Shown: positions 36,907 through 46,671 of the stretch, in pieces
Layout of the letters: the number at the start of each line of letters is the position of its first letter
Position numbering within the stretch: position 1 is the first letter of the stretch
DNA from: Isoptericola chiayiensis
GTDB lineage: Bacteria > Actinomycetota > Actinomycetes > Actinomycetales > Cellulomonadaceae
DNA length: 64,000 bases
Assembly (NCBI RefSeq): GCF_013149805.1
Contig: NZ_JABEZT010000006.1
Location: 124,001 to 188,000, forward strand
Direction: 5' to 3'
Made by a program: the position numbers and the translations under genes
Notes under the pieces: model-generated
Database searches by the model: none
Told to the model about the DNA's origin: nothing
What the model saw: the letters and a program-made list of their open reading frames with translations, nothing else

Positions 36907-38330
36907 CCGGCCCGGAGCCGGACGGCGTCCCCGCCGGGGCGCACGTCGTGGTCGCTGGCCTCGGGGTGACCGGGCGGGCCGTGGTGGCCGCGCTCGACGG
37001 CCGCGTCGCCGGGCTCGTGACCGTCGACGCCCGCGCCGCCGACGCCGACGTGACCGGCCGCGACGCGGCGGACCCGACGGTGCTCGCCCGGACCGTGGCG
37101 GGTGCGGACCTGGTCGTCGCCTCGCCGGGCTGGCCGCCGTCGTCCGACCTGCTGACCGCTGCCCGAGCCGCCGGGGTGCCGGTGTGGAGCGAGGTGGAGC
37201 TGGCGTGGCGGCTGCGCCGTGGCGCGCCGTGGCTCGCGGTGACCGGGACCAACGGCAAGACGACCACGGTGCAGATGCTGGCCTCGATCCTGACCGCCGC
37301 CGGCCTGCGCACCGCCGCCGTCGGCAACGTCGGCACCCCGGTGCTCGCCGCGGCGCAGGACCCGGACCTCGACGTGCTGGCGGTCGAGCTGTCCAGCTTC
37401 CAGCTGCACCACACCAGCACCATGGCCGTGCAGGCCGGTGCGGTGCTGAACATCGCCGACGACCACCTCGACTGGCACGGCGGGCCCGACGCCTACGCGG
37501 CCGCCAAGGGCCGGATCTACGCGGGCGCCCAGGTGGCCTGCGTGTACAACGTGGCCGACCCGCGCACCGAGCGCCTCGTGCGGGAGGCCGACGTCGCCGA
37601 GGGCGCGCTCGCCGTGGGCTTCACGCTCGGGGCGCCCGGACCCGGCCAGGTGGGGCTCGTCGAGGACGTCCTGGTCGACCGCGCGTTCCACGTCGCGCCC
37701 GACGCCCGCGACCGCCACCGCACGGCCGCCGAGCTCGGCACCCTGGCCGACCTGGCCCACCTCGGACCCGACGGCGCCCCGCCGCACGTCGTCGCCGACG
37801 CGCTCGCCGCGGCGGCGCTGGCCCGCGCGCACGGGGTGCCCGCCGTCGCCGTGCGGGACGGGCTGCGGGCGTTCCGCCCCGACGCCCACCGGTCCGCGCT
37901 CGTGCGCACCCTGGACGGCGTGGCCTGGGTCGACGACTCGAAGGCCACGAACGCGCACGCGGCGGCCGCCTCCCTGGCGTCGTGCCCGCCCGGTGCCGCG
38001 GTGTGGATCGCCGGCGGGCTGGCCAAGGGGGCGCGGTTCGACGACCTGGTCGCCGCGCGCGCCGACCGGCTGCGCGCCGCCGTCGTCATCGGCGTCGACC
38101 CGGAGCCGTTCACCGACGCGCTGGCGCGACACGCCCCCGAGATCCCCGTCGTCGTGGTCGATCCCGGCGACACTGGCACCGTGATGCGCCGGGCGGTGTC
38201 CGCGGCGCGCGGTCTCGCCGTCCCCGGCGACACCGTGCTGCTGGCCCCGGCCGGAGCGTCCATGGACCAGTTCGCGTCCTACGCGGCGCGCGGCGACGCG
38301 TTCGTCGCCGCCGTGGAGGACCTGCCGTAG
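36891..38330 (+). CDS. murD: UDP-MurNAc-L-alanine:D-glutamate ligase MurD
   Basis: 479 aa. N-terminal UDP site [20 protein letters not shown] site [18 protein letters not shown] (about 117-134), [36 protein letters not shown] and [25 protein letters not shown] 36891 overlaps mraY by 16 bp; an alternative TTG at 36903 would overlap its stop by 4 bp and shorten the protein by four residues. Neither has a strong ribosome-binding site. Confidence 0.95.
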   Translation: MGRELTGPEPDGVPAGAHVVVAGLGVTGRAVVAALDGRVAGLVTVDARAADADVTGRDAADPTVLARTVAGADLVVASPGWPPSSDLLTAARAAGVPVWSEVELAWRLRRGAPWLAVTGTNGKTTTVQMLASILTAAGLRTAAVGNVGTPVLAAAQDPDLDVLAVELSSFQLHHTSTMAVQAGAVLNIADDHLDWHGGPDAYAAAKGRIYAGAQVACVYNVADPRTERLVREADVAEGALAVGFTLGAPGPGQVGLVEDVLVDRAFHVAPDARDRHRTAAELGTLADLAHLGPDGAPPHVVADALAAAALARAHGVPAVAVRDGLRAFRPDAHRSALVRTLDGVAWVDDSKATNAHAAAASLASCPPGAAVWIAGGLAKGARFDDLVAARADRLRAAVVIGVDPEPFTDALARHAPEIPVVVVDPGDTGTVMRRAVSAARGLAVPGDTVLLAPAGASMDQFASYAARGDAFVAAVEDLP

Positions 38331-38338
38331 GGAGCCTG

Positions 38339-39583
38339 ATGGCCGTCACCGCCGGGGTGCGCAAGCCTGCCGGTCGGCCGGAGCGCCAGTGGTTGGGGCA
38401 GTGGAACTCGTCGGTCACGAGCTACTACCTGCTGGTGGGTGCCACGGCGTTGCTGCTCATCATCGGCCTGGTGATGGTGCTGTCGTCCAGCACGGTCACG
38501 TCGATCGCCGCCGGCGAGTCGCCGTACGCCGAGGGGCTCAAGCAGGCGCGCTTCGCCCTCATCGGGCTGCCGCTGATGCTGGTGGCCGCGCGGCTTCCGG
38601 TGCGCTGGTACAAGCGCCTCGCCTGGCCGGCCCTCGTCGTGGCGATCGCGCTGCAGTCGCTGACCCTGGTCCCGGCCCTCGGCCGGGCCGCGGGATCCAA
38701 CGTGGGGTGGATCCACGTCGGCGGCGTGACGGTCCAGCCCGCCGAGATCGCCAAGCTCGCCCTCGCCCTGTGGCTCGGTGCGGTGCTCGGCCGCAAGCAG
38801 CACCTGCTCGGCTCGGTCGGGCACGCCCTCGTACCGGCCGTGCCCGGGGCCCTGGTGGTCTTCGGTCTCGTGATGGCGGGCAACGACCTGGGCACCGCGA
38901 TGATCGTCGCCGGGCTCGTGGCCGGGGCGATGTGGGTCGCCGGCGCGCCGGCCCGGCTGCTGCTGCCCCTCGGCGCGGCCGGGGCGGCTGCGGTCGTGCT
39001 GTACGCCGTCGTCGACAACTCGAACCGCATGAGCCGCATCCTGGCCACCTACGGCGGGTGCACCGACCCGGGCGGCGAGTGCTACCAGTCCCTGCACGGG
39101 CTGTACGGCCTCGGCACCGGAGGTCTCTTCGGCGTCGGGCTGGGTGCCAGCCGCGAGAAGTGGCGGTACCTGCCCGAGGCGCACAACGACTTCATCTTCG
39201 CGATCCTCGGCGAGGAGCTCGGGCTGCTCGGCACGCTGTCCGTGCTGGCGCTGTTCGTCGCGCTCGGGGTCGCCATGGCCCGCGTGGTGCGCCGGCACCC
39301 CGACCCGTTCGTCAAGATCACCACCGCCGCCGTGGCCTGCTGGATCGTGGGCCAGGCGTTCCTCAACATCGGCGTCGTCGTCGGCGTCTTCCCCGTCATC
39401 GGGGTGCCGCTGCCGCTGGTCTCCGCCGGCGGGTCGGCGCTGGTCGCCACCATGGTGGCGCTCGGCATGGTGATCAGCTTCGCCCGCTCCGAACCCGGCG
39501 CGGCCGAGGCGCTCGCGGCCCGCGACGGCGTCGTGCGGCGCTCGATGGCGGTGCTCGGCCGGGGGCGCCGCGACGCCCGGTAG
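38339..39583 (+). CDS. ftsW: Septal glycosyltransferase FtsW
   Basis: 414 aa SEDS protein with about ten membrane helices. Polymerises lipid II at the septum with FtsI. Signatures: VQPAEIAKLALALWLG, NDLGTAMIVAGLVAGAMWVAG, YQSLHGLYGLGTGGLFGVGLGASREKWRYLPEAHND (catalytic loop) and the LPLVSAGGSALVATMVALGM end. The catalytic loop opens with a Cys pair (GGCTDPGGECYQS) that may be oxidised outside the cell. ATG 38339 lies 8 bp after murD. Its TAG stop is the first half of the murG -10 box. Confidence 0.97.
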   Translation: MAVTAGVRKPAGRPERQWLGQWNSSVTSYYLLVGATALLLIIGLVMVLSSSTVTSIAAGESPYAEGLKQARFALIGLPLMLVAARLPVRWYKRLAWPALVVAIALQSLTLVPALGRAAGSNVGWIHVGGVTVQPAEIAKLALALWLGAVLGRKQHLLGSVGHALVPAVPGALVVFGLVMAGNDLGTAMIVAGLVAGAMWVAGAPARLLLPLGAAGAAAVVLYAVVDNSNRMSRILATYGGCTDPGGECYQSLHGLYGLGTGGLFGVGLGASREKWRYLPEAHNDFIFAILGEELGLLGTLSVLALFVALGVAMARVVRRHPDPFVKITTAAVACWIVGQAFLNIGVVVGVFPVIGVPLPLVSAGGSALVATMVALGMVISFARSEPGAAEALAARDGVVRRSMAVLGRGRRDAR

Positions 39584-39586
39584 GGT
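39581..39586 (+). promoter_or_regulatory. Leaderless -10 box (TAGGGT) of murG
   Basis: The first three bases are the ftsW TAG stop; 7 nt later GTG 39594 begins murG. Confidence 0.6.
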
Positions 39587-39593
39587 CCGGGTT

Positions 39594-40742
39594 GTGAAGA
39601 ACTCCCACGTGCGTTCCGTCGTGCTCGCCGGCGGGGGGACCGCCGGCCACGTGAACCCGTTGCTGGCCGTCGCCGACGAGCTGAGCCGCCGTGAGCCCGC
39701 CGCGCAGATCCGCGTCCTGGGCACCGCCGCCGGGCTCGAGGCCGACCTCATCCCGGCCCGCGGCTACACGCTGCGCGAGATCCCCCGCGTCCCCCTGCCG
39801 CGTCGACCCAGCGTCGACCTGCTGCGCCTGCCCGGCCGGCTGACGACGGCGGTGCGCGCCGCCGAGGCCGCGATCACCGAGATCGACGCCGAGGCGGTGG
39901 TGGGGTTCGGCGGCTACGTGTCCACGCCCGCCTACCTCGCCGCGCGGCGGCTCGACGTGCCGGTGGTCATCCACGAGCAGAACGCCCGGCCGGGCCTGGC
40001 CAACCGGCTCGGCGCCCGGTGGGCGGCCGCGGTGGGCACCACCTTCGCCGACACCGAGCTCGCGGGGGCCACGTGCGTCGGGCTGCCCCTGCGCCGCGAG
40101 ATCGACGCGCTCGTCGCGGCCCGTGAGACGGACGCCGTGGCGGTCCGCGTGGAGGCCGCCGACGCCCTCGGCCTCGACCCGGCGCTGCCCACCGTCCTCG
40201 TCACCGGCGGTTCCTCCGGCGCGCTCTCGGTCAACCGGGCCGTCGTCGGCGCGGCCGGGTCCCTGCTCGACGCCGGGCTGCAGGTGCTGCACCTGACCGG
40301 TCGTGACAAGGCGGACGAGGTCCGCGCCGCCGTCGCCGGCCTCGCCGCCACCCACGAGATCGGCCGCTACCAGGTGCGCGAGTACCTCACCGAGATGCAC
40401 CAGGCGCTGGCCGCCTGCGACCTCGTGGTCGCCCGGTCCGGCGCCGGGACGGTCTGCGAGCTGGCCGCCCTCGGGCTGCCCGCCGTGTACGTGCCGCTGC
40501 CGATCGGCAACGGTGAGCAGCGCCTCAACGCCGCCGGCGTCGTCGGCGCCGGGGGAGGACTGCTGGTGGCCGACGACGACCTGACACCCGCGTGGGTGGC
40601 CGAGCACGTGCCGGCGCTCGCCACGGACCGCGCGCGCCTCGAGGCCATGTCGGTGGCGGCCCGCAGCGTGGGCGTGCGCGACGCCGCGGCACGGGTCGCC
40701 GACCTGGTCGACGCGGCGGCCGGGACGGGGGAGCGGGCATGA
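39594..40742 (+). CDS. murG: UDP-GlcNAc transferase MurG
   Basis: 382 aa GT-B enzyme converting lipid I to lipid II. N-terminal LAGGGTAGHVNPLLAVADEL (about 8-27), GFGGYVSTPAYLAAR, HEQNARPGLANR, TGGSSGALSVNRAV, and the C-terminal UDP-GlcNAc site VARSGAGTVCELAALGLPAVYVPLPIGNGEQRLNA. The usual NH-Q of the last motif is NGEQ here. Overlaps murC by 4 bp. Confidence 0.97.
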   Translation: MKNSHVRSVVLAGGGTAGHVNPLLAVADELSRREPAAQIRVLGTAAGLEADLIPARGYTLREIPRVPLPRRPSVDLLRLPGRLTTAVRAAEAAITEIDAEAVVGFGGYVSTPAYLAARRLDVPVVIHEQNARPGLANRLGARWAAAVGTTFADTELAGATCVGLPLRREIDALVAARETDAVAVRVEAADALGLDPALPTVLVTGGSSGALSVNRAVVGAAGSLLDAGLQVLHLTGRDKADEVRAAVAGLAATHEIGRYQVREYLTEMHQALAACDLVVARSGAGTVCELAALGLPAVYVPLPIGNGEQRLNAAGVVGAGGGLLVADDDLTPAWVAEHVPALATDRARLEAMSVAARSVGVRDAAARVADLVDAAAGTGERA

Positions 40743-42232
40743 GCGTTCCCGAGCCGGCCGACCTGGGCCGCGTGCACCTGATCGGCGTCGGCGGTGCGGG
40801 GGTCTCCGTGGTCGCCCGGCTGCTCGCCGCCCGCGGCCTCGACGTGCAGGGGTCCGACGCGGTCGGGTCGCCGGCGCTGACCGCCCTGCGGGCCGACGGG
40901 ATCCGCGTGTGGGTGGGGCACGACGCCGGCCACGTCGTCGCACCGGACGGCGTGGCGCTCGTGGACACCGTCGTCGTCTCCTCGGCGGTGCGCGACTCCA
41001 ACCCCGAGCTGGCCGCCGCCCGGGAGGCGGGGGTGCGCGTGCTGCACCGGTCCGAGGCGCTCGCCGCGCTGATGCACGGACGTCGCACCGTGGCGGTGGC
41101 CGGCGCCCACGGCAAGACCACGACGTCCGCGATGGTCGCGACCGTCCTGACCGCCGCGGGCACCGACGCGTCCTACGCCATCGGCGGCACCGTGCGGGTG
41201 CGCGACGGGGCGGGGGAGCGGCACCTGCCCGGGGGGCACGCGGGCAGCTCGGACGTGCTCGTCGCCGAGGCCGACGAGTCCGACGGCTCGTTCCTCAACT
41301 ACACCCCGACCGTCGCGGTCGTGACCAACGTCGAGGCCGACCACCTGGACCACTACGGGTCCGTCGAGGCCTTCGAGCAGGCGTTCGTCGACTTCGCCGG
41401 CCGCCTCGGCGCCGACGGCTGGCTCGTCGCGTGCGCGGACGACGACGGGTCGGCGCGGCTGGCGGCACGGCACCGTGCCGACGGCGGCCGGGTCGTCACC
41501 TACGGCACCTCCCCGGACGCCGACGTCGTGGTGGGCGACGTCGTCGTCGGTGCGGGCACGGTGCGCGCCGTCGTGGCCGGGGGTCCCCTGGGTGCCGCCG
41601 GCCGGGCGATCGAGCTCGACGTGCCCGGTGCCCACAACGTGCTCAACGCGACGGCGGCCGTGGTCGCCGCCGTGCTGCTCGACGTCCCGGCCGACCTCGC
41701 GGTCGCCGGGGCCGGCACGTTCGTCGGGACCGGTCGGCGGTTCGAGCCCCGCGGCGAGGTCGGCGGGGTGCGGGTGTTCGACAGCTACGACCACCACCCC
41801 ACCGAGGTCGAGGCGCTCCTGCGCGCCGCGCGGCCGGTCGCGGGCGACGGTCGCCTCGTGGTGCTGTTCCAGCCGCACCTCTACTCCCGCACCCGCGCGT
41901 TCGCCGACCGGTTCGCCGCCGCGCTCGCGCTGGCGGACGAGGCGGTCGTGACCGGCGTGTACCGCGCGCGGGAGGACGTGGACCCGCGGGTCACGGCGCG
42001 CACCATCACCGACCTCGCCGGTCCCACCGTCTCGGGCGGGCGGGTGCGCGCGGTCGAGGACCGCCTGGAGGCGGCCCGGGCGACGGCGGAGCTCGCCCTG
42101 GCCGGGGACGTGGTGATCACCGTCGGTGCGGGCGACGTGACCGAGCTGGGTCCGGTGATCCTCGCCGCGCTGGCCGACCGGTTCGGCGTGGCGCGGCCCG
42201 ACGGCGGCCCCGCAGCCACGACGATGGGGTGA
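40739..42232 (+). CDS. murC: UDP-MurNAc:L-alanine ligase MurC
   Basis: 497 aa. N-terminal HLIGVGGAGVSVVARLLAARGLDVQGSD, VVVSSAVRDSNPEL, ATP site VAGAHGKTTTSAMVATVL, EADESDGSF, NVEADHLDHYG, GAHNVLNATAA, FDSYDHHPTEV (usually DYxHHPTE) and FQPHLYSRTRAF. Ends in the ATG of ftsQ. Distinguished from MurD-F by the AHGKT P-loop and His-His motif. Confidence 0.97.
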   Translation: MSVPEPADLGRVHLIGVGGAGVSVVARLLAARGLDVQGSDAVGSPALTALRADGIRVWVGHDAGHVVAPDGVALVDTVVVSSAVRDSNPELAAAREAGVRVLHRSEALAALMHGRRTVAVAGAHGKTTTSAMVATVLTAAGTDASYAIGGTVRVRDGAGERHLPGGHAGSSDVLVAEADESDGSFLNYTPTVAVVTNVEADHLDHYGSVEAFEQAFVDFAGRLGADGWLVACADDDGSARLAARHRADGGRVVTYGTSPDADVVVGDVVVGAGTVRAVVAGGPLGAAGRAIELDVPGAHNVLNATAAVVAAVLLDVPADLAVAGAGTFVGTGRRFEPRGEVGGVRVFDSYDHHPTEVEALLRAARPVAGDGRLVVLFQPHLYSRTRAFADRFAAALALADEAVVTGVYRAREDVDPRVTARTITDLAGPTVSGGRVRAVEDRLEAARATAELALAGDVVITVGAGDVTELGPVILAALADRFGVARPDGGPAATTMG

Positions 42233-43212
42233 TGCGTCCGCCACCGCGACCCCGTACCCCGCCGAGCGCCGGGCGGGACGGGCGTGCGCGCAGCGGCCCG
42301 GACGCCGGGTCGGAGCGGGGCGCGACCTCGGCACGGAGCGCGTCGTCGGCACGGAGCGCGTCGTCGGCGCGGAGCGCAGGTTCGGCCCGCAGCGCGGCCT
42401 CGGCCGCCGAGGCGCCGCGGGGGCGTGCGGCACGACCTGCGCGGGCCGCGTCCGCCCCGTCCACGAAGGGTCCCGACCGCGTCTCGACCACGATGGCCGA
42501 CCGCCGCGCCGAACGGTCGGCGATGCGGCGGCACCGCACGTGGCGCACGGTGCTGGTCGGCGTCCTGGTGCTGGCCCTGGCCGGCGGCGTCGGCTGGGCG
42601 GTCGGCTGGTCGGACCTCCTGGCGCTGGACGCCCGCGAGGTCTCGGTCACCGGGGAGGGCACCACCGTCGACGTCGAGCGGGTGCGTGACGTCGCGCTCG
42701 CGCCGGCCGGGACGCCCCTGGTCCGCGTCGACACCGCCGGGATGCGGGAGGAGATCCTCGGGTTGCGCGGTGTCAAGGACGTCGACGTGGTCCGGTCGTG
42801 GCCGCACGGGCTCGACGTGCGGCTCACGGCGCGGGTGCCGGTCGCGGCGGTCCCGGACGAGGACGGGTTCGTGCTGCTGGACGACGAGGCGGTCCGCGTG
42901 GGCCGGACGGCCGAGGCGCCGGCGCGGCTGCCGGTGATCGCCGTGCCGCTCGACGACGCGTCCTCGGGCGCCCTGACCTCGGCGTTGGCCGTGGTCGCGG
43001 CCCTGCCACCGGGACTGGCCAAGCGTGTCGACGAGGTCAGTGCCCGCACGCGGGACGACGTCGAGACGGTGCTGCGCGACGGCGTGAGCGTGCGGTGGGG
43101 CGGGCGCGAGGAGCTCGACCTCAAGGTGGAGGTGGTCCGGACGCTGCGCGAGGTGGCGGACGACGCGGTCGTGATCGACGTCTCCTCGCCGCACATGCCG
43201 GTGACCCGGTGA
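42232..43212 (+). CDS. ftsQ: Division protein FtsQ
   Basis: 326 aa. A long cytoplasmic tail (1-100), rich in Ser/Arg/Ala and partly built of four 6-residue repeats (SARSAS-like), one membrane helix (about 105-126, TVLVGVLVLALAGGVGWAVGW), the POTRA domain (LDAREVSVTGEGTTVDVERVRDVA...VKDVDVVRSWPHGLDVRLTARVPVAAV) and the FtsQ beta domain ending ELDLKVEVVRTL...VIDVSSPHMPVTR. Bridges FtsL/FtsB and the synthase. About 195 bp separate it from ftsZ. Confidence 0.95.
   Translation: MRPPPRPRTPPSAGRDGRARSGPDAGSERGATSARSASSARSASSARSAGSARSAASAAEAPRGRAARPARAASAPSTKGPDRVSTTMADRRAERSAMRRHRTWRTVLVGVLVLALAGGVGWAVGWSDLLALDAREVSVTGEGTTVDVERVRDVALAPAGTPLVRVDTAGMREEILGLRGVKDVDVVRSWPHGLDVRLTARVPVAAVPDEDGFVLLDDEAVRVGRTAEAPARLPVIAVPLDDASSGALTSALAVVAALPPGLAKRVDEVSARTRDDVETVLRDGVSVRWGGREELDLKVEVVRTLREVADDAVVIDVSSPHMPVTR
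42328..42399 (+). repeat. Four 18-bp tandem repeats in the ftsQ 5' part
   Basis: Units start at 42328, 42346, 42364 and 42382; the first two are identical and the others drift. They encode SARSAS-type hexapeptides. Confidence 0.8.
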
Positions 43213-43313
43213 GCACCGGTCGGGCGTCAACTCGCCCCGCGCCGCTCGCGACACGCCGGGGAACGTGCGGGCACGGCCCCGAGCGGCGACCTACCGTCGG
43301 TGACAGCAGCAAC

Positions 43314-43344
43314 CTGACATAACACTAACCCTCAACCTTAACCT
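43314..43344 (+). promoter_or_regulatory. Candidate ftsZ promoter (CTGACA - 19 nt - TAACCT)
   Basis: In an A/T-rich island of the ftsQ-ftsZ gap, CTGACA (43314-43319) and TAACCT (43339-43344) are spaced by 19 nt, longer than ideal. The hexamer repeats at 43320 lie in the spacer. Confidence 0.4.
43320..43343. repeat. Four tandem hexamers (TAACAC, TAACCC, TCAACC, TTAACC) before ftsZ
   Basis: A 24-bp run with 6-bp period, unusually A/T-rich for this genome, 64 bp before the ftsZ start. Possible operator. Confidence 0.6.
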
Positions 43345-43406
43345 GAGAGTTGGCGAGGCCGGCTCCCGGAGGGTGTCAGGACCGGAACGACCCGAGAGGC
43401 AACGAC

Positions 43407-44738
43407 GTGGCAACTCCGCAGAACTACCTGGCAGTGATCAAGGTGGTCGGCATCGGCGGTGGCGGCGTGAACGCCGTGAACCGCATGATCGAGGTCGGCC
43501 TCAAGGGCGTCGAGTTCATCGCCATCAACACCGATGCGCAGGCGCTGCTGATGTCGGACGCCGACGTCAAGCTCGACGTCGGGCGCGAGCTCACCCGCGG
43601 CCTCGGCGCCGGCGCGGACCCCGAGGTGGGCCGCAAGGCCGCCGAGGACCACGCCGAGGAGATCGAGGACGTCCTGCGCGGGGCGGACATGGTCTTCGTC
43701 ACCGCCGGCGAGGGCGGCGGCACCGGGACGGGGGGAGCGCCGGTCGTCGCGCGCATCGCGCGTGCGCTGGGTGCGCTCACCGTGGGCGTCGTGACCCGGC
43801 CGTTCACGTTCGAGGGCCGCCGGCGCTCGGTGCAGGCCGAGCAGGGGATCGAGCAGCTCCGCGAGGAGGTCGACACCCTCATCGTCATCCCCAACGACCG
43901 CCTGCTGTCGATGTCCGACAAGAGCGTCTCGGCCATCGCCGCGTTCCACTCGGCCGACCAGGTTCTGCACTCGGGGGTCCAGGGCATCACCGACCTGATC
44001 ACCACCCCGGGCCTGATCAACCTCGACTTCGCCGACGTCAAGTCGGTGATGCAGGGGGCCGGCTCGGCGCTGATGGGCATCGGCTCCGCACGCGGCGAGG
44101 ACCGCGCGGTCCAGGCCGCCGAGCTGGCGATCTCCTCGCCGCTGCTGGAGGCGTCCATCGACGGCGCCCACGGTGTGCTGCTGTCCATCCAGGGCGGCAG
44201 CGACCTCGGCCTGTTCGAGGTCCACGAGGCGGCCCGCCTCGTCCAGGAGGCCGCGCACCCCGAGGCCAACATCATCTTCGGTACGGTCATCGACGACGCC
44301 CTCGGCGACGAGGTGCGGGTGACGGTCATCGCCGCCGGCTTTGACGGCGGGCTGCCGAAGGCGCGTGAGGACTCCCGGGCGCTGGGCCAGGTCTCCGGGT
44401 CGCGCGCCGCGGCCGGTGACGCCGCCCGCTCCTCGGAGTCGGGCCCGCGCCCGGCGTCGGCCACGAGCAGCGCGACGCCCGGCGCCTCGCCGGCTACCGC
44501 TCCGGTCCCGGCGGCCGCCGAGCCGGCGCACGCCCGGCCGCGTCCCATCCCGGCCGACCCGGACGACGTGCCGGCCAGCCTGGAGCCGGTCGGCGCACGC
44601 CAGTCGCGACCGGCGTTCACCGTCGTCGAGGACGGCGAGGGCGAGGGCGTCACCGTCGAGCGTCCCGTGGACGTCCCGCGCGTCGTCGAGCGGACCCGCC
44701 CGCCCGAGGAGCTCGACGTGCCCGACTTCCTCAAGTGA
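43407..44738 (+). CDS. ftsZ: Tubulin-like division GTPase FtsZ
   Basis: 443 aa. N-terminal [19 protein letters not shown]-binding GGGTGTG at 103-109, FEGRRR, the T7 loop region [11 protein letters not shown], and a long Pro/Ala-rich linker (about 320-430) ending in ELDVPDFLK, the conserved tail that binds SepF and other partners. GTG 43407 follows GAGAGGC by about 6 nt; an upstream in-frame region is not homologous. Overlaps pgeF by 4 bp. Confidence 0.98.
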   Translation: MATPQNYLAVIKVVGIGGGGVNAVNRMIEVGLKGVEFIAINTDAQALLMSDADVKLDVGRELTRGLGAGADPEVGRKAAEDHAEEIEDVLRGADMVFVTAGEGGGTGTGGAPVVARIARALGALTVGVVTRPFTFEGRRRSVQAEQGIEQLREEVDTLIVIPNDRLLSMSDKSVSAIAAFHSADQVLHSGVQGITDLITTPGLINLDFADVKSVMQGAGSALMGIGSARGEDRAVQAAELAISSPLLEASIDGAHGVLLSIQGGSDLGLFEVHEAARLVQEAAHPEANIIFGTVIDDALGDEVRVTVIAAGFDGGLPKAREDSRALGQVSGSRAAAGDAARSSESGPRPASATSSATPGASPATAPVPAAAEPAHARPRPIPADPDDVPASLEPVGARQSRPAFTVVEDGEGEGVTVERPVDVPRVVERTRPPEELDVPDFLK

Positions 44739-45541
44739 CGACGCCGGCACCCTGGGCCCAGGAGGCGCTCTTGCCGGACGACCTGGGGGCCGGCCTGCTG
44801 CGGGTCGACCTCGGCGACGGCGTGGTGGCGGGGTTCACCACGCGGCACGGCGGCGTGTCGCCGGCGCCGTGGTCGTCGCTCGACCTCTCGCCCGCCACGG
44901 GTGACGACCCGGCCCGCGTGCGGCGCAACCGCGACGTGCTGGCGGGCTGGGTCGGGGCGCCGGTCGCGTTCGCGACCCAGGTCCACGGCGACGACGTGCT
45001 CGCCCTCGGCGCGGCCGAGCGGGCCGAGTGGGAGTCGGGCCGGACGGACAGCGCCGGGGTCGCCGACGCGATGGTGACGACGGAGGCCGGGCTCGGCCTG
45101 GGCGTCCTGGTCGCCGACTGCGTCCCGGTGGTCCTGGCCGACCCGGTCGCCCGGGTGGCCGGCGTCGCGCACGCCGGACGCCGCGGCCTGGTGGCCGGCG
45201 TCGTGGACCGCGCGGTGGACGCCCTGCTCGCCCGCGGTGCGACGCCGGACGGCCTGCGTGCCGCCGTCGGGCCGGCGGTGTGCGGCGACTGCTACGAGGT
45301 CCCCGAGCAGATGCGGGACGAGGTGTCCGCCGTCGTGCCGCAGGCCTGGGCGACGACGGCCGCGGGCACGGCGGGACTGGACCTGCCCGCCGGTGTGCTC
45401 GCCGTGCTGGCCGCCCGGGGTGTGCCGACGACGCGGGTGGAGCGTTGCACGCTGACCGACCCCGACCTGTACTCCCACCGCGGTGCGACGGCGGCGGGGG
45501 ACGTCACCGGGCGGCAGGCCGGCGTCGTCGTGCTGACCTGA
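44735..45541 (+). CDS. pgeF: Laccase-domain purine nucleosidase/phosphorylase (PgeF/YlmD family)
   Basis: 268 aa. Zinc-type residues of the family are in place: H84 in [10 protein letters not shown]129 in [12 protein letters not shown] and H146 in [12 protein letters not shown]. Members cleave purine nucleosides or edit peptidoglycan precursors. [10 protein letters not shown] near the N-terminus is also conserved. Starts in the ftsZ stop codon, so translation is coupled. The yggS gene that normally follows is absent; sepF comes next after 151 bp. Confidence 0.93.
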   Translation: MTTPAPWAQEALLPDDLGAGLLRVDLGDGVVAGFTTRHGGVSPAPWSSLDLSPATGDDPARVRRNRDVLAGWVGAPVAFATQVHGDDVLALGAAERAEWESGRTDSAGVADAMVTTEAGLGLGVLVADCVPVVLADPVARVAGVAHAGRRGLVAGVVDRAVDALLARGATPDGLRAAVGPAVCGDCYEVPEQMRDEVSAVVPQAWATTAAGTAGLDLPAGVLAVLAARGVPTTRVERCTLTDPDLYSHRGATAAGDVTGRQAGVVVLT

Positions 45542-45692
45542 CCGGACGACCACGTGACCACGGGGACGGCGTGCCGGTCGGAGCACGGGGTGAAGCCCGC
45601 GCATCGATCTCGGCCCGGCGTGTCGCGCGATCCTTAGCCTGCCGACCTGGTTACCGTCAAGTCACTGACCTACCGAGGAACGGAGCAGGGCG

Positions 45693-46166
45693 ATGGGCGG
45701 AGCGCTTCGCAAGACGATGCTGTACCTGGGGCTGGCCGACGACCAGCGCCCCGACGGGGAGTACCTCGACGAGTTCGACGAGGAGCTGGAGCCGGTGCGC
45801 GACGACGACTACCAGGCCGAGGTCACGCCGCTGCACCGGGACGGTGCCCCGGCGGAGGCGTTCGTCGGGGGTGACCTGCGGCGGATCACCACGATCCACC
45901 CGCGCTCCTACAACGACGCCCGGCTGATCGGCGAGGCCTTCCGCGGCGGCACGCCGGTGATCATGAACCTGTCCGACATGGACGACGCGGACGCCAAGCG
46001 GCTCGTCGACTTCTCGGCGGGGCTGATCTTCGGCCTGCACGGATCGATCGAGCGGGTGACGAACAAGGTCTTCCTGCTCTCGCCCGAGCACGTGGAGATC
46101 GCCGGCGAGGAGCAGGTCGAGAAGCGCCCCGACGGCCGCACGGGTGCGTTCTACAACCAGAGCTGA
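45693..46166 (+). CDS. sepF: Division protein SepF
   Basis: 157 aa. Amphipathic membrane-binding N-terminus [16 protein letters not shown], an acidic linker, and the SepF core (about 65-140): [64 protein letters not shown]. Anchors FtsZ to the membrane in organisms lacking FtsA. An A/T-richer patch with TACCGT (45652-45657) lies about 40 bp upstream. A strong hairpin follows. Confidence 0.96.
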   Translation: MGGALRKTMLYLGLADDQRPDGEYLDEFDEELEPVRDDDYQAEVTPLHRDGAPAEAFVGGDLRRITTIHPRSYNDARLIGEAFRGGTPVIMNLSDMDDADAKRLVDFSAGLIFGLHGSIERVTNKVFLLSPEHVEIAGEEQVEKRPDGRTGAFYNQS

Positions 46167-46180
46167 CCGGCACGACAGCA

Positions 46181-46213
46181 CGCGCGGCCCGAGCACGCCC
46201 CTCGGGCCGCGCG
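46181..46213 (+). terminator. Terminator hairpin after sepF
   Basis: CGCGCGGCCCGAG (46181-46193) and CTCGGGCCGCGCG (46201-46213) form a perfect 13-bp stem with a 7-nt loop, extendable with CACGAC/TCGTG. It separates sepF from the leaderless yggT promoter. Confidence 0.8.
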
Positions 46214-46225
46214 TCGTGCGTCCGG

Positions 46226-46231
46226 TAAGTT
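46226..46231 (+). promoter_or_regulatory. Leaderless -10 box (TAAGTT) of yggT
   Basis: TAAGTT, 6 nt, then GTG 46238, directly after the sepF terminator. Confidence 0.65.
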
Positions 46232-46237
46232 GCCCCC

Positions 46238-46525
46238 GTGAGTGTGATCTTCGGGCTCGTCGCCCTCCTGCTGCTGCTGTTCATGCTGTGCCTGATCGTC
46301 CGGCTGGTGTTCGACTGGGTGCAGTTCTTCGCGCGCGACTGGCGGCCCCGTGGCGTGGTGCTCCTGCTCGCGGAGGCCGTCTACACCGTCACCGACCCGC
46401 CGCTGCGCGCGCTGCGCAAGGTGATCCCGCCGCTGACGCTCGGCTCCGTGCGTCTCGACCTGGCGTTCCTCATCCTGTTCCTGGGCACGTCCATCCTGTG
46501 GAACGTCGCCCTGAGCCTGTCCTGA
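46238..46525 (+). CDS. YggT family membrane protein
   Basis: 95 aa with two hydrophobic blocks (about 3-27 and 72-92) around a cytoplasmic loop. The family motif TDPPLRALRKVIPPLTLGSVRLDLAFLI is intact. Position between sepF and divIVA is conserved in actinobacteria. Thought to help membrane or division organisation; no proven activity. Confidence 0.92.
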   Translation: MSVIFGLVALLLLLFMLCLIVRLVFDWVQFFARDWRPRGVVLLLAEAVYTVTDPPLRALRKVIPPLTLGSVRLDLAFLILFLGTSILWNVALSLS

Positions 46526-46671
46526 CACCCGGCGTCGGCGGGTCCGACCTGTGAAGACGTCGTGATCGCGCCGCTCCCGACCGGCCCGCCCGGCCGCGGT
46601 CCGCTACCGTGGTCATCCACGGACGCTCCGGGTCCGTGCCCAGACCCGCGCTACGGCAACGAGGTGACACG

